This document shows, piece after piece, positions 33,749 to 42,003 of a DNA stretch of 64,000 bases (position 1 is its first letter; every line of letters begins with the position of its first letter). The translations under genes and the position numbers were made by a program. The stretch covers positions 62,001 through 126,000 of the forward strand of contig NZ_FNRM01000008.1 in NCBI RefSeq assembly GCF_900107845.1. The letters run 5' to 3'. The notes beneath the pieces were generated by a model. The model saw only the letters and a program-made list of their open reading frames with translations. It ran no database searches and was not told the DNA's origin. Source of the DNA: Alkalimonas amylolytica (lineage in GTDB: Bacteria; Pseudomonadota; Gammaproteobacteria; Enterobacterales; Alteromonadaceae).

Positions 33749-34291
33749 ATGAATAACGCGCTGTTGTTTTTAATCAATACCGGCTTTAACCTCTACCTGA
33801 TGGTGGTGGTGCTCAGACTTTGGTTGCAGTTGGCCCGGGCGGATTTTTACAATCCTTTCAGTCAGTTTATTGTGAAAGCAACCAATCCCTTGGTTTTGCC
33901 TTTACGCAAAGTGATCCCCAGCCTTGGACCGCTGGATACCGCCACCCTGGTGCTGGCCTGGCTGGTAGCTGTCATTAAGATGTTGCTGTTGCAACAACTG
34001 CTGTTAGGCGGCATAGCCCCAGGCCATGCCCTGGTTGCCGGCGTGCTGATTCTGCTGAAAGAAAGCCTTAGCCTGATGTTTTGGATTTTGGTGATCCGAG
34101 CCATTCTAAGCTGGTTCAGTCAGGGGCGTAATCCGATTGAACAGGTCATGCACCAGCTGACAGAGCCTTTGCTGCGTCCGATCCGCCGGGTGATCCCGCC
34201 CATGGGAGGGCTGGATTTGTCGGTGCTAGTGGCGCTGATTGCGCTGCAATTTGTGCAAATTCTGCTGGGCGATCTGTTGCGGGGCTTCTAG
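33749..34291 (+). CDS. yggT: YggT-family membrane protein
   Basis: 180 residues, two YGGT repeats each with paired transmembrane helices: NTGFNLYLMVVVLRLWLQLA with NPFSQFIVKATNPLVLPLRK, and LMFWILVIRAILSWFSQG with NPIEQVMHQLTEPLLRPIRR, then GGLDLSVLVALIALQFVQILL. The family is linked with osmotic tolerance and with envelope or division functions in various bacteria; the precise role is unknown. GGGG lies before the ATG. It follows proC after 30 bases. Confidence 0.92.
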   Translation: MNNALLFLINTGFNLYLMVVVLRLWLQLARADFYNPFSQFIVKATNPLVLPLRKVIPSLGPLDTATLVLAWLVAVIKMLLLQQLLLGGIAPGHALVAGVLILLKESLSLMFWILVIRAILSWFSQGRNPIEQVMHQLTEPLLRPIRRVIPPMGGLDLSVLVALIALQFVQILLGDLLRGF

Positions 34292-34346
34292 GCCACCGGC
34301 TGCCGTGCTCCTGCTGCCGGATTGACTATACTTACTCTATTCATTG

Positions 34347-34383
34347 CCATCGTAAAGCGGCACAGATTACCGTTTTACGATGG
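34347..34383. repeat. 10-base inverted repeat between yggT and the DUF4426 gene
   Basis: CCATCGTAAA (34347-34356) and TTTACGATGG (34374-34383) are perfect complements with a 17-base loop. It lies within 34292-34448, which has no gene. No T-run follows; it might be an operator or an mRNA processing structure. Confidence 0.4.
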
Positions 34384-34448
34384 GCTCGAACCACTGTGAA
34401 CACCCTACTGTGTCCACAGCACTGTTAACTTATTTAATGAGGTGTGCG

Positions 34449-34865
34449 ATGAAATTCTGGCTTGCCTGTCTTTTGAGTCTGCTGGCCTGGTCGGTTCAGG
34501 CAGAACAAAAACAAACCCTGGGGCCCTGGGATGTGCATTATCTGGCATTTAATGCCACTTTTTTAACCCCGGAAGTGGCCCGCAGTTACGGCATCGAACG
34601 AAGCCGTTTTACCGGCATTGTGAATCTATCGGTACTAAGCAGCGAGGATCAGAGTGCTCAGCAAGTGAATGTCACCGGCACAGCCCGTAACTTGCTTGGA
34701 CAACAACGTACCCTGCGTTTTCAGCAGGTACGGGATGGCGCTGCGATCTATTACTTTGCTCCGCTGACCATTCGTAATGAAGAGTTATGGCGCTTTGATA
34801 TCCAGCTGCAGCAAGGCAATGAGCAGCAGCGTTTGCGTTTTGAACACACTTACTACATTGATTGA
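34449..34865 (+). CDS. DUF4426 secreted protein
   Basis: 138 residues from ATG 34449, with GAGGTG upstream; a longer open frame from 34380 includes an inverted-repeat arm and is rejected. A signal peptide (MKFWLACLLSLLAWSVQA) is followed by a small beta-rich domain with DVHYLAFNATFLTPEVARSY-GI, typical of DUF4426. The family lies almost always between yggT and rdgB in gammaproteobacteria. Function unknown, periplasmic by prediction. It ends 6 bases before rdgB. Confidence 0.85.
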   Translation: MKFWLACLLSLLAWSVQAEQKQTLGPWDVHYLAFNATFLTPEVARSYGIERSRFTGIVNLSVLSSEDQSAQQVNVTGTARNLLGQQRTLRFQQVRDGAAIYYFAPLTIRNEELWRFDIQLQQGNEQQRLRFEHTYYID

Positions 34866-34871
34866 GACCCC

Positions 34872-35480
34872 ATGAAACAACTTGTTTTAGCCACTGGCAA
34901 TCAAGGCAAAGTGAAAGAGCTGGCTGCCATACTGGCTCCTTTTGCCTGCACCGTAAGCCCACAAAGTGAATTTAAACTGACCGACGCTGATGAGACTGGC
35001 CTTAGCTTTGTTGAAAATGCCATGATCAAAGCACGTCATGCCGCGCTTCATACAGGTTTGCCCGCTATTGCCGACGATTCTGGCCTGGCTGTCGATGCTC
35101 TGAAAGGCGCGCCTGGGATTTATTCGGCCCGCTTTGCCGGCGAAGGGGCCAGCGATGCTGATAATGTGAACAAACTACTGCACGCACTCAATCAGGTACC
35201 GACGCAACAGCGGCAGGCGCAGTTTCATTGTGTGCTAGTGTTTATGCGCCATGCCGAAGATCCGACGCCTATCATCAGTCATGGTAGCTGGCAGGGCATC
35301 ATCCACCATCAGCCGCAAGGCCAGGGTGGCTTTGGTTACGATCCGGTGTTTTTTCTGCCAGAGCTCAATTGCACTGCTGCAGAGCTTCGTAAAGAGCAAA
35401 AACAACAACTAAGTCATCGCGGTCAGGCGCTGCGCCAGCTGCTAGGCCAGCTGCAACAACAGGGGTACCTGTTCTCTTGA
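34872..35480 (+). CDS. rdgB: XTP/dITP pyrophosphatase (non-canonical purine NTPase)
   Basis: 202 residues. Removes dITP, dXTP and XTP by hydrolysing them to monophosphates. Family landmarks are [66 protein letters not shown] and [12 protein letters not shown], with SHRGQAL near the end. The stop codon overlaps the hemW start region. Confidence 0.96.
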   Translation: MKQLVLATGNQGKVKELAAILAPFACTVSPQSEFKLTDADETGLSFVENAMIKARHAALHTGLPAIADDSGLAVDALKGAPGIYSARFAGEGASDADNVNKLLHALNQVPTQQRQAQFHCVLVFMRHAEDPTPIISHGSWQGIIHHQPQGQGGFGYDPVFFLPELNCTAAELRKEQKQQLSHRGQALRQLLGQLQQQGYLFS

Positions 35481-36619
35481 GCCTGCAACTGCCCCCCTTA
35501 TCGCTGTACATCCATATTCCCTGGTGCATCCAAAAATGTCCTTACTGCGACTTTAACTCCCATGCCGTCAAACAGGGGGTTCCGGAGCAGGAGTACATCA
35601 GCCATTTGCTGGATGATTTAAATCTGGATTTAGCATGGGTGCAGGGACGTGAGATCCACAGTATTTTTATTGGCGGCGGCACCCCCAGTGTGTTTTCAGC
35701 CGCCGGTATTGCACGATTGCTGGCTGGAGTACGCAGCAGCGTGCAACTTGCTAATGCCTGTGAAATTTCCATGGAAGCCAACCCAGGTACTTTTGAAGCC
35801 GAACGCTTTGCCGGTTATGTTGCTGCTGGTGTCACCCGTTTCTCTATCGGTGTGCAAAGTTTCCAGCAACAGCAGCTGACCGCTTTAGGTCGCATTCACA
35901 ACAGCGAAGAAGCCAGCCGGGCTGCCAGGCTGGCAGCTGAGTTACCCCTTCGCAGTTTTAACCTGGATCTGATGCATGGCTTGCCTGGCCAAACGCTTAC
36001 CGATGCCCTGGCCGATTTGCAACAAGCCATTGCTTTAAACCCGCCTCACTTGTCCTGGTACCAACTGACCATTGAGCCCAACACCGCCTTTGCCTCAAGG
36101 CCACCGATTTTGCCTGAGGATGAACTGCTGTGGGAGATCCAGGAGCAAGGCCATCAATTGTTGCTGGCAAACGGTTACCAGCAGTATGAAACCTCGGCCT
36201 ATGCCAAAGCTGGCCATGCATGTCAGCACAACCTGAATTATTGGCGCTTTGGTGATTATCTGGGCATTGGCTGTGGGGCCCATGGCAAAGTCACCCTAGC
36301 AGACAAGCAGGCGGTGCTACGCACAACCAAAGTCAAACACCCTAAAGGCTATATGGATTTAAGTCGTCCTTACCTGGATGAGCAGCGGCTGGTAACTGCA
36401 GATGAATTGCCATTCGAGTTTTTTATGAACCGGTTTCGATTACTGGAACCCTGCCCCGTCAACGACCTTACCGCACGCACCGGCCTACCGGTCGAAAGTG
36501 TCTCGGCAGCCTTGCAACAAGCCTCTAAGCTGGCATTGATAAAGCAGGATGAACAACACTGGCAAGTCACCGCCAAAGGTGCCCGCTACTTGAACGACTT
36601 GCTGAGCCTATTTATTTGA
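35477..36619 (+). CDS. hemW: HemW-type radical SAM haem chaperone
   Basis: 380 residues starting at a TTG that overlaps the rdgB stop codon (TTGA), implying translational coupling; no ATG lies near. The radical SAM cluster is C17-x3-C21-x2-C24 ([14 protein letters not shown]), followed by [40 protein letters not shown] and [12 protein letters not shown]. HemW was long annotated as an oxygen-independent coproporphyrinogen oxidase but is a haem chaperone that lacks the fourth Cys of HemN; here the residue after the CxxxCxxC set is Asp-Phe, in line with HemW. Confidence 0.95.
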   Translation: MSLQLPPLSLYIHIPWCIQKCPYCDFNSHAVKQGVPEQEYISHLLDDLNLDLAWVQGREIHSIFIGGGTPSVFSAAGIARLLAGVRSSVQLANACEISMEANPGTFEAERFAGYVAAGVTRFSIGVQSFQQQQLTALGRIHNSEEASRAARLAAELPLRSFNLDLMHGLPGQTLTDALADLQQAIALNPPHLSWYQLTIEPNTAFASRPPILPEDELLWEIQEQGHQLLLANGYQQYETSAYAKAGHACQHNLNYWRFGDYLGIGCGAHGKVTLADKQAVLRTTKVKHPKGYMDLSRPYLDEQRLVTADELPFEFFMNRFRLLEPCPVNDLTARTGLPVESVSAALQQASKLALIKQDEQHWQVTAKGARYLNDLLSLFI

Positions 36620-36625
36620 GGAACC

Positions 36626-38479
36626 ATGATGACAACCCCATTTCGCCTGACTAGTTTAGCCCTCGCCATCAGTCTGAGCGTGCTGACTGGCTGTGAACCG
36701 GCCAATCAAAGCAGCAACGCGGCCAGCGCAACGAGCAGCAGTCAGCAAAGTAGTCAACTGACTGAATCACAACGTGCCAATGCTATCTTTGAGCAAATTT
36801 TTGACGAGGAGCTGGCGACCAACCCGCTGCGTCAAACTCAACTGGGCCTGAAAACCAACAATGATCGCTGGCAGGATCTCTCGGAACAGCGCCGTCTGGC
36901 CGACTTGGAACTGACACGCCAGCATCAGGCACTGCTGAGCAGCATCGATAGCTCGGCACTCGACGCACAAAGTTTACTCAGCTATCAGTTGATGACGCAA
37001 CGACTGCAACAACAGCTGGATAATGACCGCTGGCACTTATACAGCTATCCGGTCAATCAGATGCGAGGCGTCCATACCACGGTGCCCGTCACCTTGTTGA
37101 ACCAGCACCGGATAGACAATGAACACGATGCCAAAGCCTACATCAGCCGGCTGAACGCTGTGCCCACGCTGTTTGCACAATTGATTGAACAGCTGGAGAA
37201 GCGCGCCGAAAAAGGCATCATCATCCCTCGCTTTGTTTTTCCTTATGTGCTGAATGACAGTCGGAATGTGATCAGTGGTGCCCCTTTTGATGATGGTGAC
37301 GATAACCTGATCTGGGCCGACTTTCAGCGCAAAGTGGCGGCTTTGCCTTTATCAGCAGACGAACAACAACTGCTGCTGAATGAGGCCGAGCTGGCCTTGA
37401 TCACCAGTGTAAAACCGGCTTACCAGCAACTGATGACTTATTTAAAGCAGCTGGAACAACGCGCCGGGGATGAAGATGGCGTCTGGCGACTGCCTGATGG
37501 CCAGGCTTTTTATCAACATGCTTTAAACCGCATGACCACCACCCATCTAACTGCCGAACAAATCCATCAAATTGGCCTGGATGATGTTGCACGTATTCAC
37601 CAGGAGATGCGCCATATCATGCAGCAGGTAGAATTCAGTGGCTCGCTGACTGAGTTTTTTGAGTTTATGCGCACTGATCCACAATTTTACTTCCCGGATA
37701 CCGATGAAGGACGCCAGGCATACCTGCAACAGGCCACCGACGTCATCGACCATATGCGGACCCGCCTGGATGAGTTATTCCTAACCCAACCCAAAGCCGA
37801 GATGGAAGTAAGAGCGGTAGAGCCATTTCGTGAACAATCAGCTGGAAAAGCTTTTTACCAACGGCCATCGATGGATGGTAGCCGGCCAGGCATTTACTAC
37901 GCCAATTTGTACCGGATGAGCGATATGCCGATCTATCAACTGGAAGCTCTGGCCTACCATGAAGGTCTGCCCGGTCATCATATGCAACTGGCCATTCAGC
38001 AAGAGCTGGAAGGGATCCCGCGTTTTCGCCGCTTTGGTGGTTATACAGCCTACACCGAAGGCTGGGGACTTTACACCGAATTGCTGCCTAAAGAAATCGG
38101 TCTGTATCAGGATCCCTACTCCGACTTTGGCCGGTTAGCGATGGAGCTGTGGCGCTCTGCCCGGCTGGTGGTCGATACAGGCATTCACCACAAAGGCTGG
38201 AGCCGTGAAAAAGCCATTGCCTATCTGGTTGAAAATACTCCAAATCCGGCTGGCGATGCGCAAAAAGCCATAGAGCGTTACATCGTCATGCCGGCACAAG
38301 CCACCGCCTACAAAATCGGCATGATCCGTTTGCTGGAGTTGCGTGAAAAAGCGATGACACAGCTCGGTGAGGATTTTGATATCCGCGAGTTCCACGATGT
38401 CGTGCTACGCAATGGCGCTGTACCGCTGGATGTGCTGGAAAAACTCATTGATGCTTATATTGCTGATAAAAAGCAATAA
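36626..38479 (+). CDS. DUF885 lipoprotein, putative metallopeptidase
   Basis: 617 residues. The signal ends in the lipobox LTGC, so it is a lipoprotein, followed by a Ser/Gln-rich linker. The DUF885 domain covers the rest and contains the HEGLPGHH motif (H445, E446, H451, H452), the expected zinc-binding site of this M32-like family, together with FPDTDEGRQAYL and GYTAYTEGWGLYTELL, where the following Glu could be a ligand. Substrates are unknown; related enzymes are carboxypeptidases. GAGGAACC precedes two adjacent ATG codons. A terminator follows at once, so the yggT-to-DUF885 run ends here. Confidence 0.87.
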   Translation: MMTTPFRLTSLALAISLSVLTGCEPANQSSNAASATSSSQQSSQLTESQRANAIFEQIFDEELATNPLRQTQLGLKTNNDRWQDLSEQRRLADLELTRQHQALLSSIDSSALDAQSLLSYQLMTQRLQQQLDNDRWHLYSYPVNQMRGVHTTVPVTLLNQHRIDNEHDAKAYISRLNAVPTLFAQLIEQLEKRAEKGIIIPRFVFPYVLNDSRNVISGAPFDDGDDNLIWADFQRKVAALPLSADEQQLLLNEAELALITSVKPAYQQLMTYLKQLEQRAGDEDGVWRLPDGQAFYQHALNRMTTTHLTAEQIHQIGLDDVARIHQEMRHIMQQVEFSGSLTEFFEFMRTDPQFYFPDTDEGRQAYLQQATDVIDHMRTRLDELFLTQPKAEMEVRAVEPFREQSAGKAFYQRPSMDGSRPGIYYANLYRMSDMPIYQLEALAYHEGLPGHHMQLAIQQELEGIPRFRRFGGYTAYTEGWGLYTELLPKEIGLYQDPYSDFGRLAMELWRSARLVVDTGIHHKGWSREKAIAYLVENTPNPAGDAQKAIERYIVMPAQATAYKIGMIRLLELREKAMTQLGEDFDIREFHDVVLRNGAVPLDVLEKLIDAYIADKKQ

Positions 38480-38497
38480 CGGCATAAACCATTCTGT

Positions 38498-38525
38498 AAA
38501 GGCGGGTGAAAACCCGCCTTTTTTT
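38498..38525 (+). terminator. Rho-independent terminator after the DUF885 gene
   Basis: AAAGGCGGGT and ACCCGCCTTT form a 10-base stem with a GAAA loop, followed by a run of T (to 38525). It is among the strongest terminators in the window. Confidence 0.93.
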
Positions 38526-38647
38526 ATCAATAATCGCTTGGCCTGAGCCTCAATTCCGTTTATAACATAAATGAAGCCTAAGGCATGGAATGTAATCGTT
38601 AATTTCTTAAAAAGGGACAAAAAAATTACATCAGGGTCAAGATCATA

Positions 38648-40609
38648 ATGAAAATAACAGAAAATCGAGTACCTTTAAGCACGGGATCCCCAGTTCAGGA
38701 TTACAGCATCGTCAAAGCGCTGCAATACAATGATATCAGCATTACCTATCGGGCTTTGAGTTCAGCCAGCAACCGTTTGGTGACACTGCATGAGTTTTTC
38801 CCCAGCGCACTTGCAAGCCGCCGCAGCAGTTTCAGTGAAATCAGTGTCAGCGATGTCAGTAAAACAGAAGCCTTGCAGGAGAGCATTGAACGATTTTCTC
38901 AGGTAATTCAACAACTTACAGACTGCAATCATCCTGCATTAAACCGGACTCTGGCTTGTCTGCAACATGGGGGCACAGTGCTCAGTGTTCACGAACGCAT
39001 CGACAGCCCAACCCTGCTAGAGAAACTTGAACAGGATCCATCTCAGAGCTTCCCGGAGGATGACATCCGTGCCCTGCTCTTGCCATTGTTGGATGGCTTA
39101 CAACACCTGCATAGCAAAGGTATCGTGCACCTTGGAATTCAACCAGAAAATATCCTGGTACGCGAGCCACTCGTTCCTGTGTTAAGCCATTTTTGCCAGT
39201 CTCAATTGATTGGCAGCAGCAACACCTTGGCCACCATCCTGGCTCTTGAGTCCGTATCGCCATACCTGGCACCCGAGCTACTGTCTAAGAAAACGCAGGT
39301 AACGGCGGCCAGTGACTTTTACGGGCTAGGCATGACATTGTATCGCCTGATGACTGGCATGGAGCTGCCCTATGCCCAGGACCGGCTCAATGCAACGCTG
39401 GACCATGAAGCTGATCCATTGCCCCCACTACGGGAGCAAAGCAAAGGCTATAGCCAGGGTCTCTATAATCTGGTGGAGTCCTGCGTGCGCCTGCGACAAA
39501 AGGACCGGCCGCAAAGTGTTGCTGAAGTTTTAGCAAGGCTGGATGATACGACCCAAACGCCAGCCGTCGTTGAGGCAGCTCTAAAGGCCCCAGCACCAGC
39601 CAAAGCACTTAAAGCAGAAGCTGTATCAAAAAAGCAAACAACTATCCGCTCAACGAAAACGGCAAGCATGCCAGAACCAAGCCCGACGCATGCTGCAACA
39701 CCACCTGAACCGGAAGTGGAGGCAGGCAGTTTTTCACGGCAATGGCGGCTTGGCGCAGCTGCCATCGGTGCTCTTTTGTTGATGGGCGTAACCTACGTCA
39801 TCAGCAAGCCATCAGCTTCGGATCGACAATTACTGACAGAGCATCACAGCATGGAACGCCTGGCCCAGATGGAGTCACAGCGGCTGGAAGCCACCCGTGC
39901 TATGTACCAGTTGGTTGCCATCCCGACAGGCAGCTTCACCATGGGCTGTACGCAGGCAAACTGCCCGGAAGCTGAGCTGCCAGTCAGAACCATTGAAGTG
40001 CCTGGTTTTGAGATGATGGCGCATCCAGTTACCTTTGCGATGTGGGATGCTTGTGTTGAACAGGGCGGTTGCAAACATCGGCCTCGGGATGAAGGTTGGG
40101 GGCGTGGTAATCGACCTGTGATCAATGTGAGCTTCAATGAAATCACCATGGAGTTTATACCATGGCTGAACCAGGCTGCACGTCAACAATTCCGCTTACC
40201 ATCAGAAGTAGAATGGGAATATGCCGCTAAGGCAGGCAGCCAGAATCCCTATCAATTTGGTCAAAATATCACGTGCGAGCAAGCTCGATTTGGACGGCGT
40301 AGTGGTGGTGAGTGCGGTACTCAGCTCGATGGGACCACAGCAGTAATGTCATTTCCGCCCAACCAGTTTGGCTTGTTCGACATGCATGGTAATGTGTGGG
40401 AATGGACCATGGATTGCTGGAATCCAAACTATCAGCAAGCCGCAAACTCGGTAGCACCGGCTCTATCAGGGAATTGCGTTCGGCGCGTGCAGCGGGGTGG
40501 AACCTGGCTATCAAGCCCAGCAGAGTTAACCGCAACCTACCGTACCAGCCATGACGCCACTATTCGTCATCGCAATAATGGCTTTCGCCTGGTGCAAAGT
40601 ACCAACTAA
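38648..40609 (+). CDS. Membrane pseudokinase fused to a formylglycine-enzyme-like (FGE-sulfatase) domain
   Basis: 653 residues. Residues about 15-300 have a protein-kinase fold (LLEKLEQDP, LLLPLLDGLQHLHSKGIVH, SPYLAPELLSKKTQVTAASD-FYGLGMTLYRLMTG, RQKDRPQSVAEVLARL). Its catalytic residues are lost: the ATP lysine position is H48 (VTLHEFF), the HRD-x-K loop is H161-L-G163-I-Q165-PEN, and no DFG is present. An Ala/Pro/Lys linker and a transmembrane helix (about 367-387) lead to an FGE-sulfatase domain (about 416-652; MVAIPTGSFTMGC split, LPSEVEWEYAAKAG, FGLFDMHGNVWEWTMDCW, RRVQRGGTWLSS). The FGE active-site cysteines are replaced (S622 and L627), so formylglycine formation is not expected. It probably binds partners as an envelope scaffold. 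Related intact kinase-FGE fusions are widespread; this one is degenerate in both halves. Confidence 0.85.
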   Translation: MKITENRVPLSTGSPVQDYSIVKALQYNDISITYRALSSASNRLVTLHEFFPSALASRRSSFSEISVSDVSKTEALQESIERFSQVIQQLTDCNHPALNRTLACLQHGGTVLSVHERIDSPTLLEKLEQDPSQSFPEDDIRALLLPLLDGLQHLHSKGIVHLGIQPENILVREPLVPVLSHFCQSQLIGSSNTLATILALESVSPYLAPELLSKKTQVTAASDFYGLGMTLYRLMTGMELPYAQDRLNATLDHEADPLPPLREQSKGYSQGLYNLVESCVRLRQKDRPQSVAEVLARLDDTTQTPAVVEAALKAPAPAKALKAEAVSKKQTTIRSTKTASMPEPSPTHAATPPEPEVEAGSFSRQWRLGAAAIGALLLMGVTYVISKPSASDRQLLTEHHSMERLAQMESQRLEATRAMYQLVAIPTGSFTMGCTQANCPEAELPVRTIEVPGFEMMAHPVTFAMWDACVEQGGCKHRPRDEGWGRGNRPVINVSFNEITMEFIPWLNQAARQQFRLPSEVEWEYAAKAGSQNPYQFGQNITCEQARFGRRSGGECGTQLDGTTAVMSFPPNQFGLFDMHGNVWEWTMDCWNPNYQQAANSVAPALSGNCVRRVQRGGTWLSSPAELTATYRTSHDATIRHRNNGFRLVQSTN

Positions 40610-40619
40610 AAAAACACTC

Positions 40620-40637
40620 AGGCCCGGCAACGGGCCT
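40620..40637. terminator. Bidirectional terminator between convergent genes
   Basis: AGGCCCG and CGGGCCT with a GCAA loop. TTCTTTT follows on the plus strand and GTGTTTTTTT on the minus strand, so it can serve both the pseudokinase gene and yggN. Confidence 0.8.
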
Positions 40638-41394
40638 AGTTCTTTTGCACCACCAGATCATAGGCCAGCAATTGCGGCAGACGCTGCTGCAGTTGCGACT
40701 CGATTTCATTCAACTCTTTCAAGCGCTGGCAAAACAGAGCTGTTTTCTCCTCCAGCAAACTGGCTTTTTCATCCAGCCCTGAGTTGATGCGGTCAACCAG
40801 GTGGCCCACCGCATCCCACTGTTGTGGATCGGTTTGTTCAAAGTTGGCATCGGTATGCTGTAAGGTATCGCGTAGCGCCTCCCAAACAGCACCAAAGGAA
40901 TGACGGGCCAGATTATTGAGTTGCGGCTTTAGTTCACCATTTAAAAAGTGCTCCAGCTCGTTCAAGCTTTGTGGTGCCAGATAAAAGTGATCGCCACTTC
41001 GGACAAAACGTGACATCAGCTGAAAGGTGGTTTCACGGATCAGATCATTCCACTCGGCCTGCTGCGAACGACTACCTACACCAGATAGCATGCGCTCCAT
41101 CGAAGATAAGCCTAACTCGACCCCATCTACTGCAATACCAACAATTTCAGGTACAAACTTGCGCAGACCCTGGCTGTATTCTGTGACCAGAGCGGTATCT
41201 GCCTCACTCAAATCCTGCCACTCACCCTGAATAAACAACTGGGCATCATGATTGATTTGCATCAGCGTTCGGTCATTACTCATGATACGAATTTGCTCAG
41301 GGGAAATCAGCAAACCATAACCAAACCCCATATTGCAATCACGAGCCTGAACCGACCAAACACAGATCAACAGGCTGAAAATTACCAGACGCAT
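40636..41394 (-). CDS. yggN: YggN family (DUF2884) periplasmic protein
   Basis: 252 residues from ATG 41394; a GTG directly before it is an equal alternative, with AGGA at usable spacing for either. A signal peptide (MRLVIFSLLICVWSVQA) precedes a mature protein rich in helices and Gln/Leu/Glu. The DRTLMQINHDAQLFIQGEW split and ELPLSSMERML-like segments match the DUF2884/YggN family of Enterobacteria and relatives. The role is unknown; homologues are abundant but uncharacterised. It is convergent with the pseudokinase gene. Confidence 0.8.
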   Translation of the reverse strand: MRLVIFSLLICVWSVQARDCNMGFGYGLLISPEQIRIMSNDRTLMQINHDAQLFIQGEWQDLSEADTALVTEYSQGLRKFVPEIVGIAVDGVELGLSSMERMLSGVGSRSQQAEWNDLIRETTFQLMSRFVRSGDHFYLAPQSLNELEHFLNGELKPQLNNLARHSFGAVWEALRDTLQHTDANFEQTDPQQWDAVGHLVDRINSGLDEKASLLEEKTALFCQRLKELNEIESQLQQRLPQLLAYDLVVQKN

Positions 41395-41481
41395 CACGAC
41401 TTAATCCTGCTTACACCGACCTAACTTAGATGGTAGCTTATTCCAGCCATTTACTCAGCACAATCAAACGCAGCCAGGTAT

Positions 41482-41994
41482 CTACTCATCGGAAAGTCGG
41501 ACAAAGCGAACGTAGAGTTGCTGCTCTTTGCCTTTGCGGTTGTTTTTACCACTGTACATTGCGATGGCCCAAGCTTCAACTGGCATGGCCTGCACCGTGG
41601 TACTGGTCCAGATATTTTCACTGTTGGTATTGGGAAAAACGCTCAGCCGAATCGCTGGATCGACACACTGACGCTCAACAATACTCATGGCTTCTTTCAC
41701 ATCCGGCACACGCCAAACTGCGGCAGGTACAGACAGGGTAGTGCTTTGTTGCAGAGCTTCCTGCCACGTCAACCGGATAGCGGCACCATCACAACGCTGT
41801 TCAGCATGATTCCAGCTCTGTCCATACAAACAACGCTGCCAGATCAGTCCCTTACTTTGTTGATGTACCTGCCCGCCAGGCAAGGCAATAAAATCATCAC
41901 TTTGGGTAGAGGCTGAAATTTCAGGAAAACACACCTGGCTCGCTTGGACAAAGCCAACACTGAGCAGCGCGCTTAACAACACGAAATAGCGCAT
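41482..41994 (-). CDS. DUF1566 (Lcl C-terminal domain) secreted protein
   Basis: 170 residues from ATG 41994, behind AAGGAG at 5-base spacing. A signal peptide (RYFVLLSALLSVGFVQA) leads to one DUF1566 domain: KGLIWQRCLYGQSW, RLTWQEALQQS, WRVPDVKEAMSIVERQC, FPNTNSENIWTSTTV and LYVRFVRLSDE. This lectin-like fold is related to the FGE-sulfatase fold and is often exported. Its ribosome site overlaps the end of the larger DUF1566 gene just upstream (9-base gap), so the pair is an operon. Possible ligand unknown. Four Cys residues could form disulfides. Confidence 0.82.
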   Translation of the reverse strand: MRYFVLLSALLSVGFVQASQVCFPEISASTQSDDFIALPGGQVHQQSKGLIWQRCLYGQSWNHAEQRCDGAAIRLTWQEALQQSTTLSVPAAVWRVPDVKEAMSIVERQCVDPAIRLSVFPNTNSENIWTSTTVQAMPVEAWAIAMYSGKNNRKGKEQQLYVRFVRLSDE

Positions 41995-42003
41995 AGACAC
42001 TCC

